A DNA stretch of 9,752 nt, taken from Pseudomonadota bacterium (GTDB taxonomy: Bacteria > Pseudomonadota > Alphaproteobacteria > Rs-D84). The notes under the pieces were generated by a model, which worked only from the letters and a program-made list of their open reading frames with translations, made no database searches and was not told where the DNA came from. Of this stretch, positions 1 through 6,655 are shown one piece after another. The position numbers and the translations under genes are program-made. Every line of letters begins with the position of its first letter. Position 1 is the first letter of the stretch. The stretch is taken from the NCBI GenBank assembly GCA_030531915.1, contig JAUNMD010000030.1:1-9752 (forward strand), read 5' to 3'.

Positions 1-1
1 T

Positions 2-211
2 GTAAAGCAGCAGCGTGTGGAATTTTATGAACGTACACAATTCTGGCATCAGGAAGAATGCGAGTGCTTTTCATCGTTGCGTCCGTGCAAACACAGTTCG
101 TGTCCAAAGGTTTTGGCAAATCATTTGTACGTATCGCGCAACAATGATTATAAAAATGCGTTGAATAAATTGAATAATTTCTGGTCTGAAAAATATAAAC
201 GGGTGAAATAA
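2..211 (+). CDS. C-terminal part of an unrecognised small Cys-rich protein (5' end outside window)
   Basis: The frame is open from the first complete codon of the window to TAA at 209-211, so the visible 69 codons are probably a C-terminal fragment. A GTG at 17 could start it, but no convincing ribosome binding site precedes it. I do not recognise a family. The visible part is hydrophilic, with three cysteines in the pattern C-x8-C-x4-C (codons at 59, 86 and 101), a fourth Cys inside the first gap (codon 65), and Pro just before the middle one. A Lys/Asn-rich, probably helical tail of 35 residues follows, containing Tyr and Phe-Trp. The next gene has the same Cys spacing and a tail of the same length, so the two are probably paralogues. 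The cysteines could bind a metal or form disulfides, which is inference. There is no membrane segment in the visible part. Only one base separates this stop from the next start, so the two genes are almost certainly co-transcribed. Confidence 0.6.
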   Translation, partial: VKQQRVEFYERTQFWHQEECECFSSLRPCKHSSCPKVLANHLYVSRNNDYKNALNKLNNFWSEKYKRVK

Positions 212-212
212 C

Positions 213-635
213 ATGTTTGAAAAAATTAAATATTACATCAAAACGACATCTGCCCAGCGTGCGTTGTATGCGGCGGAATATAATGAATTGGCGCGTCGTG
301 CGCGTGGGGCGCAACGCGATATGGATTGTGCATATGATGCGCTGGTTGGTGATGTGCCGGTCGACAGATCTTTTTATTCCGTGCATGCGTGCATGAAGGT
401 TATGGAAATTCCGCAGGTGTCATTGGCTGATGTTTTTACTTCGTTGTCATACCCATGCGGTTCTGTGATTTTGCGTGACCAATGTTGGTATTATACACCG
501 TCGCACCCATGCGGCCAGCGTGCATGTAAATATCATGCAAAGAATCAGGATTATTTTGTTAAACGCGAAATTTATCGCGCGGCGTGCGCGGTGCGGGACA
601 GTTACTGGCCCAATCTGTACGCAAAAATCAAATAA
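213..635 (+). CDS. Unrecognised 140-residue Cys-rich protein, paralogue of the preceding gene
   Basis: This is a complete ORF of 140 residues starting with ATG one base after the upstream stop. The GGGTG at 201-205 is a weak ribosome binding site, and translational coupling is likely. The N-terminal half (about residues 1-50) is Arg/Ala-rich and probably helical. The C-terminal third carries Cys residues in the pattern C-x8-C-x4-C, with Pro before the middle Cys, followed by exactly 35 residues to the stop. The same layout, including Tyr at tail position 16, an aromatic-Trp pair at 26-27 and Tyr at 31, is present in the preceding protein. No signal peptide or membrane segment is visible, so a cytoplasmic location is likely. 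No known domain is recognised. The C-x4-C pair with a nearby His could be a small metal site, which is inference. The recombinase-like gene starts 38 bp downstream on the same strand, so the three genes probably form one transcription unit. Confidence 0.7.
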   Translation: MFEKIKYYIKTTSAQRALYAAEYNELARRARGAQRDMDCAYDALVGDVPVDRSFYSVHACMKVMEIPQVSLADVFTSLSYPCGSVILRDQCWYYTPSHPCGQRACKYHAKNQDYFVKREIYRAACAVRDSYWPNLYAKIK

Positions 636-673
636 GTTTCAGGGGCAGGTAAAAAACAGAATAGGGGGCGCAA

Positions 674-1672
674 ATGGCACATCAGTTCTTTTTTAATCCG
701 TTTATTTTGGACAATTTGCCTGCGCCCAGTTCTGGATTTGATGTGGTTCAGGATTTGTCTGAACCGCGTCTGCGCATGTATATTACCAGCCGTGGTGTTA
801 AAACATTCTTTGTGCGCCACCGCAGCCATGGTCGTGACAAGCGTATAATTATTGGTAAATATCCCGACATGGATATCGAAGATGCGCGCGCCGCAGTGGC
901 GGACGCGTTGGCGCATGCCGATGCACCAAAGAACACCAAGCGTCGGAAAATCACATTCAAGAAATTTTTTGACCTGTATATGTCGGCGCGTGTGCGTCGG
1001 ACGGCGGCGTCCCGTGAAAAATTGGTGCGTTCTGTCAATCGGCATTTGGCGGGGCTGTTTGATAAAAATGTTGCCGATATAACGCGCAATGATTGTGTCG
1101 CGGTAATTGATGGCATAGACGGTGCGGCCATTCGTGGACGTATGCAAGAATTATTACAGAGTATGTTTTCATACGCGTGTGATGCGGGATACGCGCCCGT
1201 CAATCCGATTGACGATTTGCCCAAGGTTGTGCAAACGCGGCGTGTGCGGCCACTGACCCGTACCAGTTTCTATCGATTGATGCGTGCGATTAAATCGGTC
1301 AAATCGCAAAATATGCGTGCGGCGTTTTTTATGTTGGTCTATGGATTTGCACCGAAATCACAAATCTTTTCTATGCAGTGGCGTGATTTGGACTTTAATC
1401 ATGATACGTGGTGTGAACGGCCATTGTCCGATGCGGCGGTGGTGCTGTTACAGGATTTACCCCAGAATGGCCGTTGGGTTTTTGCGGGGCGTGGACGGGG
1501 GCATTTGACCGATCCGCGACGTGCGTGGCGTGCGGTCGCCGTGGCGGCGGGTGTGCCAAATTTAACGATGGACGACGTGAACAAATTCTTGATGCGACAA
1601 CTGGTTTGGGCCTCAGATCGCGAAGATTTACGCACTAATATGAATAACCTGTTGACGGAATTGATGGCATAA
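674..1672 (+). CDS. Tyrosine-recombinase-like protein lacking all catalytic residues
   Basis: The ORF has 332 residues. Its ATG is preceded by a good ribosome binding site (GGGGG at 664-668, 5-base spacing). Residues about 20-80 match an integrase arm-type DNA-binding domain (DUF4102-like), including a YITSRGVKTFFVRHR strand pair, a GKYPDMD turn and a following DAR helix. Residues about 92-195 resemble the SAM-like core-binding domain, ending in the usual FSYACDAGYAPVNPIDDL. Residues about 195-330 resemble the catalytic domain, with PLSDAAVVLL and the PRRAWRAVAVAAGVP helix in place. The active site is gone. The TGxR box is YGFAP (Arg replaced by Pro227), no Lys lies in the shortened beta region 236-250, the HDLRHT box reads DDVNKF (300-305), and no GHxxxxTxxYxH box or nucleophilic Tyr exists. 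The frame is intact, so this may be a domesticated DNA-binding protein rather than fresh decay. DNA binding is inferred; recombination is unlikely. Confidence 0.8.
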   Translation: MAHQFFFNPFILDNLPAPSSGFDVVQDLSEPRLRMYITSRGVKTFFVRHRSHGRDKRIIIGKYPDMDIEDARAAVADALAHADAPKNTKRRKITFKKFFDLYMSARVRRTAASREKLVRSVNRHLAGLFDKNVADITRNDCVAVIDGIDGAAIRGRMQELLQSMFSYACDAGYAPVNPIDDLPKVVQTRRVRPLTRTSFYRLMRAIKSVKSQNMRAAFFMLVYGFAPKSQIFSMQWRDLDFNHDTWCERPLSDAAVVLLQDLPQNGRWVFAGRGRGHLTDPRRAWRAVAVAAGVPNLTMDDVNKFLMRQLVWASDREDLRTNMNNLLTELMA

Positions 1673-1688
1673 TCATACAAAAAAGCAT

Positions 1689-1719
1689 TTGTCAAGATAT
1701 TGTTAGCGTTTGTTATAAT
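1689..1719 (+). promoter_or_regulatory. Candidate acpP promoter P1
   Basis: TTGTCA at 1689-1694 and a perfect TATAAT at 1714-1719 are separated by 19 bases, which is longer than ideal. It lies in the 134-bp gap between the recombinase-like gene and acpP and would give a leader of about 80 nt. No terminator is visible after the recombinase-like gene. Confidence 0.5.
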
Positions 1720-1728
1720 TTCTTGACA
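1690..1728. repeat. Inverted repeat TGTCAAGA-N23-TCTTGACA around the acpP promoters
   Basis: TGTCAAGA at 1690-1697 and TCTTGACA at 1721-1728 are perfect 8-bp inverted arms. They flank the TATAAT of P1, and the right arm covers the -35 of P2. The arm centres are about 31 bp apart, close to three helical turns. This could be a regulator-binding dyad or simply two opposed TTGACA-like boxes; the sequence cannot decide. Confidence 0.4.
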
Positions 1729-1751
1729 CTGGCGTTGTAAAATGATAGTTT
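1723..1751 (+). promoter_or_regulatory. Candidate acpP promoter P2
   Basis: A perfect -35 box, TTGACA, lies at 1723-1728. With a 17-base spacer the -10 would be the weak TAGTTT at 1746-1751; GATAGT at 1744-1749 is an alternative with a 15-base spacer. The stretch ATTTCTTGACA is shared with the rpsL promoter, which supports use of this -35. Confidence 0.45.
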
Positions 1752-1806
1752 TAAGTAATGACGTCCCAGAGTGGACAACAAATTTAACCGAAACAAAGGA
1801 TAAAAA

Positions 1807-2040
1807 ATGACAACTTTTGAAAAAGTAAAGAAAATCGTAGCTGAAAAACTGAATGTAAAGGAAGATACGATTACCGAAGCTTCTACATTCGTTAACGATT
1901 TGGGTGCTGATTCTTTGGACGTTGTAGAATTCGTTATGGAAGTTGAAAAAGAATTTGATATCACAATCCCAGACGAAGAAGCTGCGAAATTGAATACAGT
2001 CGGTGACGCTGTTAAATACATCGAAGCGCACCAGAAATAA
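1807..2040 (+). CDS. acpP: Acyl carrier protein AcpP
   Basis: This is the 77-residue carrier that holds growing acyl chains on 4'-phosphopantetheine during type II fatty-acid synthesis in the cytoplasm. The attachment serine is Ser36 in the invariant DSLD motif (GADSLDVVEFVMEVE). The protein is small and strongly acidic, with the expected four-helix pattern and usual length. The start is fixed by AAAGGA at 1795-1800, six bases before the ATG. Codon use is more A/T-biased than in the preceding gene, as expected of a highly expressed gene. It is followed by a strong terminator and then fabF, the usual order. The fabD and fabG genes often found upstream are absent here; the recombinase-like gene occupies that side. 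Confidence 0.98.
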   Translation: MTTFEKVKKIVAEKLNVKEDTITEASTFVNDLGADSLDVVEFVMEVEKEFDITIPDEEAAKLNTVGDAVKYIEAHQK

Positions 2041-2058
2041 TCCTGTGTTTCTGTGATT

Positions 2059-2095
2059 AAATCCGTCGGACAATTTGCCGGCGGATTTTTTTTTT
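2059..2095 (+). terminator. Rho-independent terminator after acpP
   Basis: A 10-bp stem (AATCCGTCGG at 2060-2069 with CCGGCGGATT at 2078-2087, one G-U pair) with an 8-base loop runs into ten T residues. It separates acpP from fabF. It probably lets acpP mRNA accumulate well above fabF mRNA, with some read-through or a separate fabF promoter; TATGAT at 2121-2126 is a possible -10 without a good -35. Confidence 0.9.
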
Positions 2096-2165
2096 ACTGT
2101 ATTTTGTCGCATAAACGGTCTATGATGTGGGGGCACAAAGGTTAAACTCTGACAAAGGAAAAAGT

Positions 2166-3416
2166 ATGAGAAGAGTAGTTATTACCGGTATGGGAATTGT
2201 TTCGCCGGTTGGCACAGGAATTGAATACGCATGGAAAAACGTCGTTGCGGGTAATTCTGGTATTCGCAAAATCGACACGTTTGATGCGTCTGATTTGGCA
2301 ACACAGATTGCGGGTATCCCCGTGCGCGGTACGGACGCCGGCCAGTATAATCCAGAGGCGGTTTTAGAACCACGCGAAATGCGCAAGATGGACAAGTCCA
2401 TTATGTACGGCGTTGTTGCCGCAGACGAAGCGTTGCGTGATGCGGGTCTGATTGACTATGACGGGGACAAAGAAAGATTTGGTGTTTCCATTGGTGCGGG
2501 TATCGGTGGTTTGACATCTATATATGAAAACTGTTTGGAATTGTTTAACGGCGGCCCACGTCGCATCAGTCCGTTCTTTATTCCAAAGTCCATCATCAAT
2601 ATGACCGCTGGTCACGTTTCTATCAAGTATGGATTAAAAGGGCCAAACTTGGCGGTGGTGACGGCGTGCGCAACGGGGGCACACTCAATTGGTGAAGCAG
2701 CACGATTGATTCAGCATGGTGATGCAGATATTATGGTTGCCGGTGGCACCGAAGGGGCGATTGATAAAATCGGCATCGCGGGATTTAACGCGATGAAGGC
2801 ATTGTCGACCCGCAATGATAATCCGACCGCGGCATCGCGCCCATGGGACAAAGACCGTGATGGTTTCGTTATGTCCGAAGGGGCGGGCGTTTTGATTCTG
2901 GAAGAATATGAACATGCTGTGGCCCGTGGTGCAAAAATTTATGCAGAGGTTGCAGGTTACGGTCTGTCGGGCGATGCATATCATATCACAGCCCCCGCCC
3001 CAGATGGCGAGGGTGGATTCCGCGCAATGCGTGCGGCATTAAATGATGCAGGTTTGACGCCGGCGGACGTTGACTATGTCAACGCGCATGGTACATCAAC
3101 CGGTCTGGGTGATGTGGGTGAATTGGCAGCGGTTAAAAAAATGTTTGCGGGTGTTCCTGTATCGATGTCGTCAACAAAATCAGTGACGGGTCACCTGTTG
3201 GGGGCGGCCGGTGCGGTCGAGGCAATATTCTGCGCATTGGCGATTCGTGATGGTGTTGTTCCACCAACAATCAATCTGGAAAACCCAGAAGAATCTGTTG
3301 GCGATTTTGATTTGGTACCAAACGTTGCCAAACATCGCAAGGTTGACGTCACCGTCAGCAACAGTTTCGGATTCGGCGGCACAAACGCCAGCTTGGTCTT
3401 GAAACGCGTGAAATAA
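2166..3416 (+). CDS. fabF: Beta-ketoacyl-ACP synthase II (FabF)
   Basis: This is the condensing enzyme of fatty-acid elongation, which joins malonyl-ACP to acyl-ACP with loss of CO2 in the cytoplasm. The protein has 416 residues, the normal KAS II size. The catalytic triad is visible: Cys168 in VVTACATGAHS, His308 in NAHGTSTGLGD and His343 in KSVTGHLLGAAG (with Lys338). The C-terminal SNSFGFGGTNASLVL glycine-rich motif is intact. The ATG at 2166 is chosen over an in-frame GTG at 2127 because AAAGGA (2154-2159) sits six bases upstream of it and the protein then begins with the usual RRVVITGMG. It follows acpP, whose product is its substrate carrier, and ends at its own terminator. In many alphaproteobacteria mltG comes next; here a tRNA and an acyl-CoA synthetase intervene. 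Confidence 0.98.
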   Translation: MRRVVITGMGIVSPVGTGIEYAWKNVVAGNSGIRKIDTFDASDLATQIAGIPVRGTDAGQYNPEAVLEPREMRKMDKSIMYGVVAADEALRDAGLIDYDGDKERFGVSIGAGIGGLTSIYENCLELFNGGPRRISPFFIPKSIINMTAGHVSIKYGLKGPNLAVVTACATGAHSIGEAARLIQHGDADIMVAGGTEGAIDKIGIAGFNAMKALSTRNDNPTAASRPWDKDRDGFVMSEGAGVLILEEYEHAVARGAKIYAEVAGYGLSGDAYHITAPAPDGEGGFRAMRAALNDAGLTPADVDYVNAHGTSTGLGDVGELAAVKKMFAGVPVSMSSTKSVTGHLLGAAGAVEAIFCALAIRDGVVPPTINLENPEESVGDFDLVPNVAKHRKVDVTVSNSFGFGGTNASLVLKRVK

Positions 3417-3442
3417 AAAACGGGGCAAACGCCCCGTTTTTT
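3415..3442 (+). terminator. Rho-independent terminator after fabF
   Basis: CGGGGC (3421-3426), loop AAAC, GCCCCG (3431-3436) and six T residues, starting inside the fabF stop codon. The A-run on the left also makes it work on paper in the opposite direction, against minus-strand transcripts from the tRNA side. Confidence 0.92.
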
Positions 3443-3474
3443 GTTAGAGCATAGATAATAGATTTGTGCAAAAC

Positions 3475-3498
3475 AAAAAACACCACAAAAGTGGTGTC
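3475..3498 (-). terminator. Hairpin terminator, best read on the minus strand
   Basis: ACACCAC (3480-3486), loop AAAA and GTGGTGT (3491-3497). On the minus strand the stem is followed by a run of T residues (3479-3475) and a further T-rich stretch; on the plus strand the tail is the poorer CTTTTATTTT. It would stop any minus-strand RNA that passes the tRNA terminator or starts in the hairpin-rich region at 3507-3633. Confidence 0.7.
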
Positions 3499-3506
3499 TT
3501 TTATTT

Positions 3507-3525
3507 TGGTCGGAGTGACTGGGTT
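3507..3525 (-). repeat. Exact 19-bp copy of the tRNA-Pro 3' end
   Basis: TGGTCGGAGTGACTGGGTT occurs here and, in the same orientation, at 3669-3687, where it is the 3' end of the tRNA gene (minus strand: half of the T loop, T stem, acceptor stem, discriminator, CCA). The copies are 162 bp apart. The rest of the tRNA is not duplicated. Duplicated tRNA 3' ends are what site-specific integrases leave at attL and attR, so this may be an attachment-site scar. Confidence 0.75.
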
Positions 3526-3633
3526 GTAATTCCCACCGCTATGCGGCGGGCCCCTTTCACTTCGCGCTATGCGCTTCGTTCCGAACCAAACATTATTTCA
3601 TAATGTGTGGTCGAACTGCGCAATTCCGACCAC
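3507..3633. other. Hairpin-packed intergenic element without genes
   Basis: This stretch has no credible ORF but four palindromes in tandem. CCCACCGC-TAT-GCGGCGGG lies at 3532-3550 (a perfect 8-bp stem with a G-U pair when read on the minus strand). GCGC-TAT-GCGC is at 3564-3574 and CATTAT-TTC-ATAATG at 3591-3605. GTGGTCG...CGACCAC is at 3607-3633. The first two share the core CGCTATGCG. The outer ends form 8-bp inverted repeats, TGGTCGGA (3507-3514) and TCCGACCA (3625-3632). It could be a miniature mobile or REP-like element, a structured minus-strand RNA, or the filling of an old integration scar. Confidence 0.5.
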
Positions 3634-3661
3634 AAAAAATACCATGCTGGTCGCATGGCAT
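3634..3661 (-). terminator. Rho-independent terminator of tRNA-Pro
   Basis: On the minus strand ATGCCATGC and GCATGGTAT form a 9-bp stem with one G-U pair and the loop GACCA, followed by six T residues (plus-strand A3634-A3639). It begins eight bases after the encoded CCA of the tRNA, as expected for a single-tRNA transcript. Confidence 0.85.
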
Positions 3662-3668
3662 ATTTTTC

Positions 3669-3745
<77 letters not shown>

Positions 3746-3776
3746 AAAACGACTGCGTTTTTATAGAACGGTGCAG

Positions 3777-3805
3777 ATTATGCACCGAACGCGTCTAAAA
3801 AGCAA
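3777..3805 (-). promoter_or_regulatory. tRNA-Pro promoter with overlapping dyad
   Basis: On the minus strand TTGCTT (plus 3800-3805) and CATAAT (plus 3777-3782) are 17 bases apart and sit about 25 bases before the expected transcript start region of the tRNA. The -10 lies within a perfect 7-bp inverted repeat, CGGTGCA-GATTA-TGCACCG (3769-3787). Confidence 0.65.
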
Positions 3806-3885
3806 CAGTTTTTATTTCGCTTTTATACTTGTAAATGTCAAAAATTTTGCCATATTTTATCAGGTATCAAAGAAAGGGAAAAATT

Positions 3886-5565
3886 ATGTTTGCTCTACGT
3901 TTTTTGTCAAAGGACAAATTCGACAGCTATGAGGATTATCGTAAAAATGCTGTCCCGCATGTCCCTGATAATTTTAATTTTGCATATGATGTAATTGATG
4001 TTTTGGCCGCCGAAGATCCGGACAAGGTTGCGTTGCTGTGGACGAATGATTTGGGTGAAAAAAAGACGTTCACGTTTCGTGATTTATCATTGATGTCTAA
4101 TTCGGTTGCGAATTTTTTGACGTCGCGTGGTTTGAAGAAAGGTGACACGGCGTTGTTGTTTATGCGTCGTCGCTGGGAATATTGGGTTCTGATGATGGCC
4201 ATGCACAAGGTGGGTGCGATTCCAATTCCATCGACCAACCAGTTAAAGGCCGAAGATATCAAGTATCGTATTGATACGGCGGGTGTTGGTACAATTATCG
4301 CATTTGATGATGGCACGGTCATGGGTGAAATAAAGACCGCAATCGGCGATTCTGCGGTGCAGTTGATTTCAAACGAAGAAATCGCCCGTGCCGTCACGAC
4401 AGAACCGACCGAATTTGCGCGCGTGCCAAATGAAAATACCGATACGATGGTGATTTATTTTACCAGTGGGACAACCGATTTGCCCAAGATGGTTGCACAC
4501 GATTACACATATCCATTGGGGCATATCAACACGGCCATATTCTGGCAACGTTTGCGTGATGGCGATATTCATTTGACGGTGTCTGAATCTGGTTGGGCAA
4601 AATGTTCATGGGGCAAGATGTATGGTCAATGGATGGCGGGTGCGGTTGTATTCGTGTATGACTATTCAGGAATTGCCACGGCGCATGATTTGTTGACGGC
4701 CGTATCGGAAAATCACGTGACGTCGTTCTGTGCGCCGCCGACCGCGTACAAGATGTTGATACATGGCGACTTGTCCAAATATGATTTGTCGTCGCTGAAC
4801 AAAGTCGACATTGCGGGCGAGGCGTTGAATCCAGAGGTGTACTATAAATTCTTGGAACAGACAGGGATTAAACTGCGCGAAGGGTTCGGACAAACCGAAA
4901 CGTGTGTTATGTTGTTCACCAATGAATGGATTGAACCAAAACCAGGCAGCATGGGTATGCCCGCCGCCGGTTGGGACATCCAGTTGTTGGACGAACGTGG
5001 CCGCCCCGTGCCAGATGACACCGTGGGTGAAATATGTGTTTCGTTAAAGAATGGTAAACCATTGGGATTGTTCAAGGGTTACCACAATGCAGAAAAACTG
5101 ACCGCATCGGTATTTCGTGACGGGTTCTATCACACGGGTGACGTTGCGTATCGTGATTCAGATGGTTATTTCTGGTTTGTGGGACGTAACGACGATTTGA
5201 TTAAAACATCGGGTTATCGTGTCAGCCCATTCGAAGTGGAATCGGTTTTGATTGAACACCCCGCCGTGCGCGAGGTTGCCGTTACCGGTATTCCTGATGC
5301 ATCGCGTGGTATGGCGGTCAAGGCGACGATTGTGCTGAACAAATATTTCCAGCCGACTGAATTTTTGAAAGGGCAACTGCAACAGCATGTTCGTAATCGC
5401 ACCGCGCCGTACAAGTGTCCGCGTGTGATTGAATTTGTGGACAGTTTGCCAATGACCATCAGTGGTAAAATTAAACGTGCGCTGATACGTACGATTGACA
5501 GCACGAAAAACACACTGATTGACCCAATCAAGACCACTATTTTGGGCAAGGACGAAGAGAAATAG
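3886..5565 (+). CDS. AMP-forming acyl-CoA synthetase, medium-chain (ACSM-like) type
   Basis: This 559-residue member of the ANL superfamily activates a carboxylic acid with ATP to an acyl-adenylate and transfers it to CoA in the cytoplasm. Visible motifs are the P-loop YFTSGTTDLPK (191-201), the SGWAKCSWGKMYGQW segment (235-249) typical of medium-chain acyl-CoA synthetases, GFGQTET (333-339), YHTGD with Asp419, the hinge GRNDDLIKTSGYR (433-445), and the C-terminal catalytic Lys528 in SGKIKR. The P-loop has Asp198 where Gly or Ser is usual. The start at 3886 is preferred over an in-frame ATG at 3835 because AAAGGG (3873-3878) lies seven bases before it. A weak promoter, TTGTAA-N18-TATTTT, is possible at 3829-3858. 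mltG follows after 10 bp, so the two share a transcript. The exact acid is unknown; position beside fatty-acid genes suggests fatty-acid salvage, which is inference. Confidence 0.9.
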   Translation: MFALRFLSKDKFDSYEDYRKNAVPHVPDNFNFAYDVIDVLAAEDPDKVALLWTNDLGEKKTFTFRDLSLMSNSVANFLTSRGLKKGDTALLFMRRRWEYWVLMMAMHKVGAIPIPSTNQLKAEDIKYRIDTAGVGTIIAFDDGTVMGEIKTAIGDSAVQLISNEEIARAVTTEPTEFARVPNENTDTMVIYFTSGTTDLPKMVAHDYTYPLGHINTAIFWQRLRDGDIHLTVSESGWAKCSWGKMYGQWMAGAVVFVYDYSGIATAHDLLTAVSENHVTSFCAPPTAYKMLIHGDLSKYDLSSLNKVDIAGEALNPEVYYKFLEQTGIKLREGFGQTETCVMLFTNEWIEPKPGSMGMPAAGWDIQLLDERGRPVPDDTVGEICVSLKNGKPLGLFKGYHNAEKLTASVFRDGFYHTGDVAYRDSDGYFWFVGRNDDLIKTSGYRVSPFEVESVLIEHPAVREVAVTGIPDASRGMAVKATIVLNKYFQPTEFLKGQLQQHVRNRTAPYKCPRVIEFVDSLPMTISGKIKRALIRTIDSTKNTLIDPIKTTILGKDEEK

Positions 5566-5575
5566 CGGATTTGTG

Positions 5576-6592
5576 ATGAAACGAACCAGACGACGTTGTT
5601 TTAATGACTTGACGAAAATGGGGCTGACGATTGCTGCGCTGGTAATTGTTGGGTGTCTGTATTCGTTTGGTATAAAATCACCGATTCGCAACGCCACGAC
5701 GTTTACGTTGGCGCGCGGGGCGTCGGTGTCGTCGGTTGCGGCATCGCTGTATGCAGATGGCTTGATTTCATCGCCCGATGCGTTCAAGTTTGCGGTGCGT
5801 ATGCATGGTGGCAAAATTCAATCTGGGCGTTATGACATTCCGCGTCGCACCAGTGTGTGGCGTTTGGCGCATATGTTTGCAACGGGTGAGGTTGCCGCCA
5901 CCATCGTCGTTATACCAGAGGGGCTGACCATCAAACAAATCAAACAACTGTTGCTGGCGCAGGCCGACCTGTCGGGGGGGGTTGAATGCGGGGCAGGGCG
6001 CAGTGACGCCGTATGTGATTTGCATGATGGTGATATATTTCCCGATTCGTATCGTGTGGCGACCGGTACATCGCGGCTGGCGGTGTTGGAACTGGCGCGC
6101 AAGAAAATGTCCGGAATCGAAGATGCGTGGGCGCGTGCGGGGCGCATTATGCCGTTACCGCTGCACAGTTGGAATGATGTTGTGACGTTGGCATCGATTG
6201 TCCAAAAAGAAACCCCGCGCGAATCGGAAATGCCGATTGTGGCCAGTGTGTATTTGAACCGTTTGCGCAAAAATATGCGTTTGCAGGCCGATCCGACCGT
6301 GGTCTATGCGCTGACGAATGGTTTGGGTGATATGCAGGGGGCGGCATTGTTGCGCGGACACTTGCGCGTGGACAGTCCATATAACACGTATACCCATGGC
6401 GGTCTGCCACCGGCACCGATTGCCAATGTTGGTCAGGCGGCGATTCGTGCCGTATTGCGTCCGGCGGACACTAACTATTTGTATTTTGTCGCAGATGGGC
6501 GTGGCGGGCACAAGTTTGCAAATTCGTACGATGAACATATTCGAAATCATGCCGACTGGCGCGCAATAAAAAAATTGCGCAATGGACAATAG
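5576..6592 (+). CDS. mltG: Endolytic murein transglycosylase MltG (YceG-like)
   Basis: This inner-membrane lytic transglycosylase cuts nascent glycan strands in the periplasm and so sets peptidoglycan chain length. With the ATG at 5576 it has 338 residues. A short basic N-terminus (KRTRRR) precedes one membrane segment at about 16-33, giving an N-in, C-out topology. A LysM-like region covers about 42-118, and the YceG catalytic region follows with DGDIFPDSYR (151-160), the signature ASIVQKETPRESEMPIVASVYLNRL with catalytic Glu212, LQADPTVVYAL and the SPYNTYTHGGLPPAPI motif. The start is uncertain: GTG at 5573 and ATG at 5576 both follow a weak CGGA, and an upstream in-frame ATG (5519) lies inside the previous gene. 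Two Cys residues (137, 147) sit close together just before the FPDSY motif and could form a periplasmic disulfide. It ends about 70 bp before a bidirectional terminator. Confidence 0.95.
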   Translation: MKRTRRRCFNDLTKMGLTIAALVIVGCLYSFGIKSPIRNATTFTLARGASVSSVAASLYADGLISSPDAFKFAVRMHGGKIQSGRYDIPRRTSVWRLAHMFATGEVAATIVVIPEGLTIKQIKQLLLAQADLSGGVECGAGRSDAVCDLHDGDIFPDSYRVATGTSRLAVLELARKKMSGIEDAWARAGRIMPLPLHSWNDVVTLASIVQKETPRESEMPIVASVYLNRLRKNMRLQADPTVVYALTNGLGDMQGAALLRGHLRVDSPYNTYTHGGLPPAPIANVGQAAIRAVLRPADTNYLYFVADGRGGHKFANSYDEHIRNHADWRAIKKLRNGQ

Positions 6593-6655
6593 AAACGCTG
6601 TCATTTATTAAATTTTTTAATGAATTTGATATCGTGCAGTCATTGGTGATGTAAT

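Noticed and set aside
602..1224. Long minus-strand ORFs (181 and 158 codons) opposite the recombinase-like gene
   Set aside because: They overlap each other and a plus-strand ORF with recognisable domains and a good ribosome binding site, and have no start signals.
1399..2136. 245-codon minus-strand ORF
   Set aside because: It runs antisense through acpP and its promoter region, both clearly plus-strand.
2127..2165. Longer FabF start at GTG 2127
   Set aside because: The added residues do not match FabF N-termini, and the strong AAAGGA sits just before the ATG at 2166.
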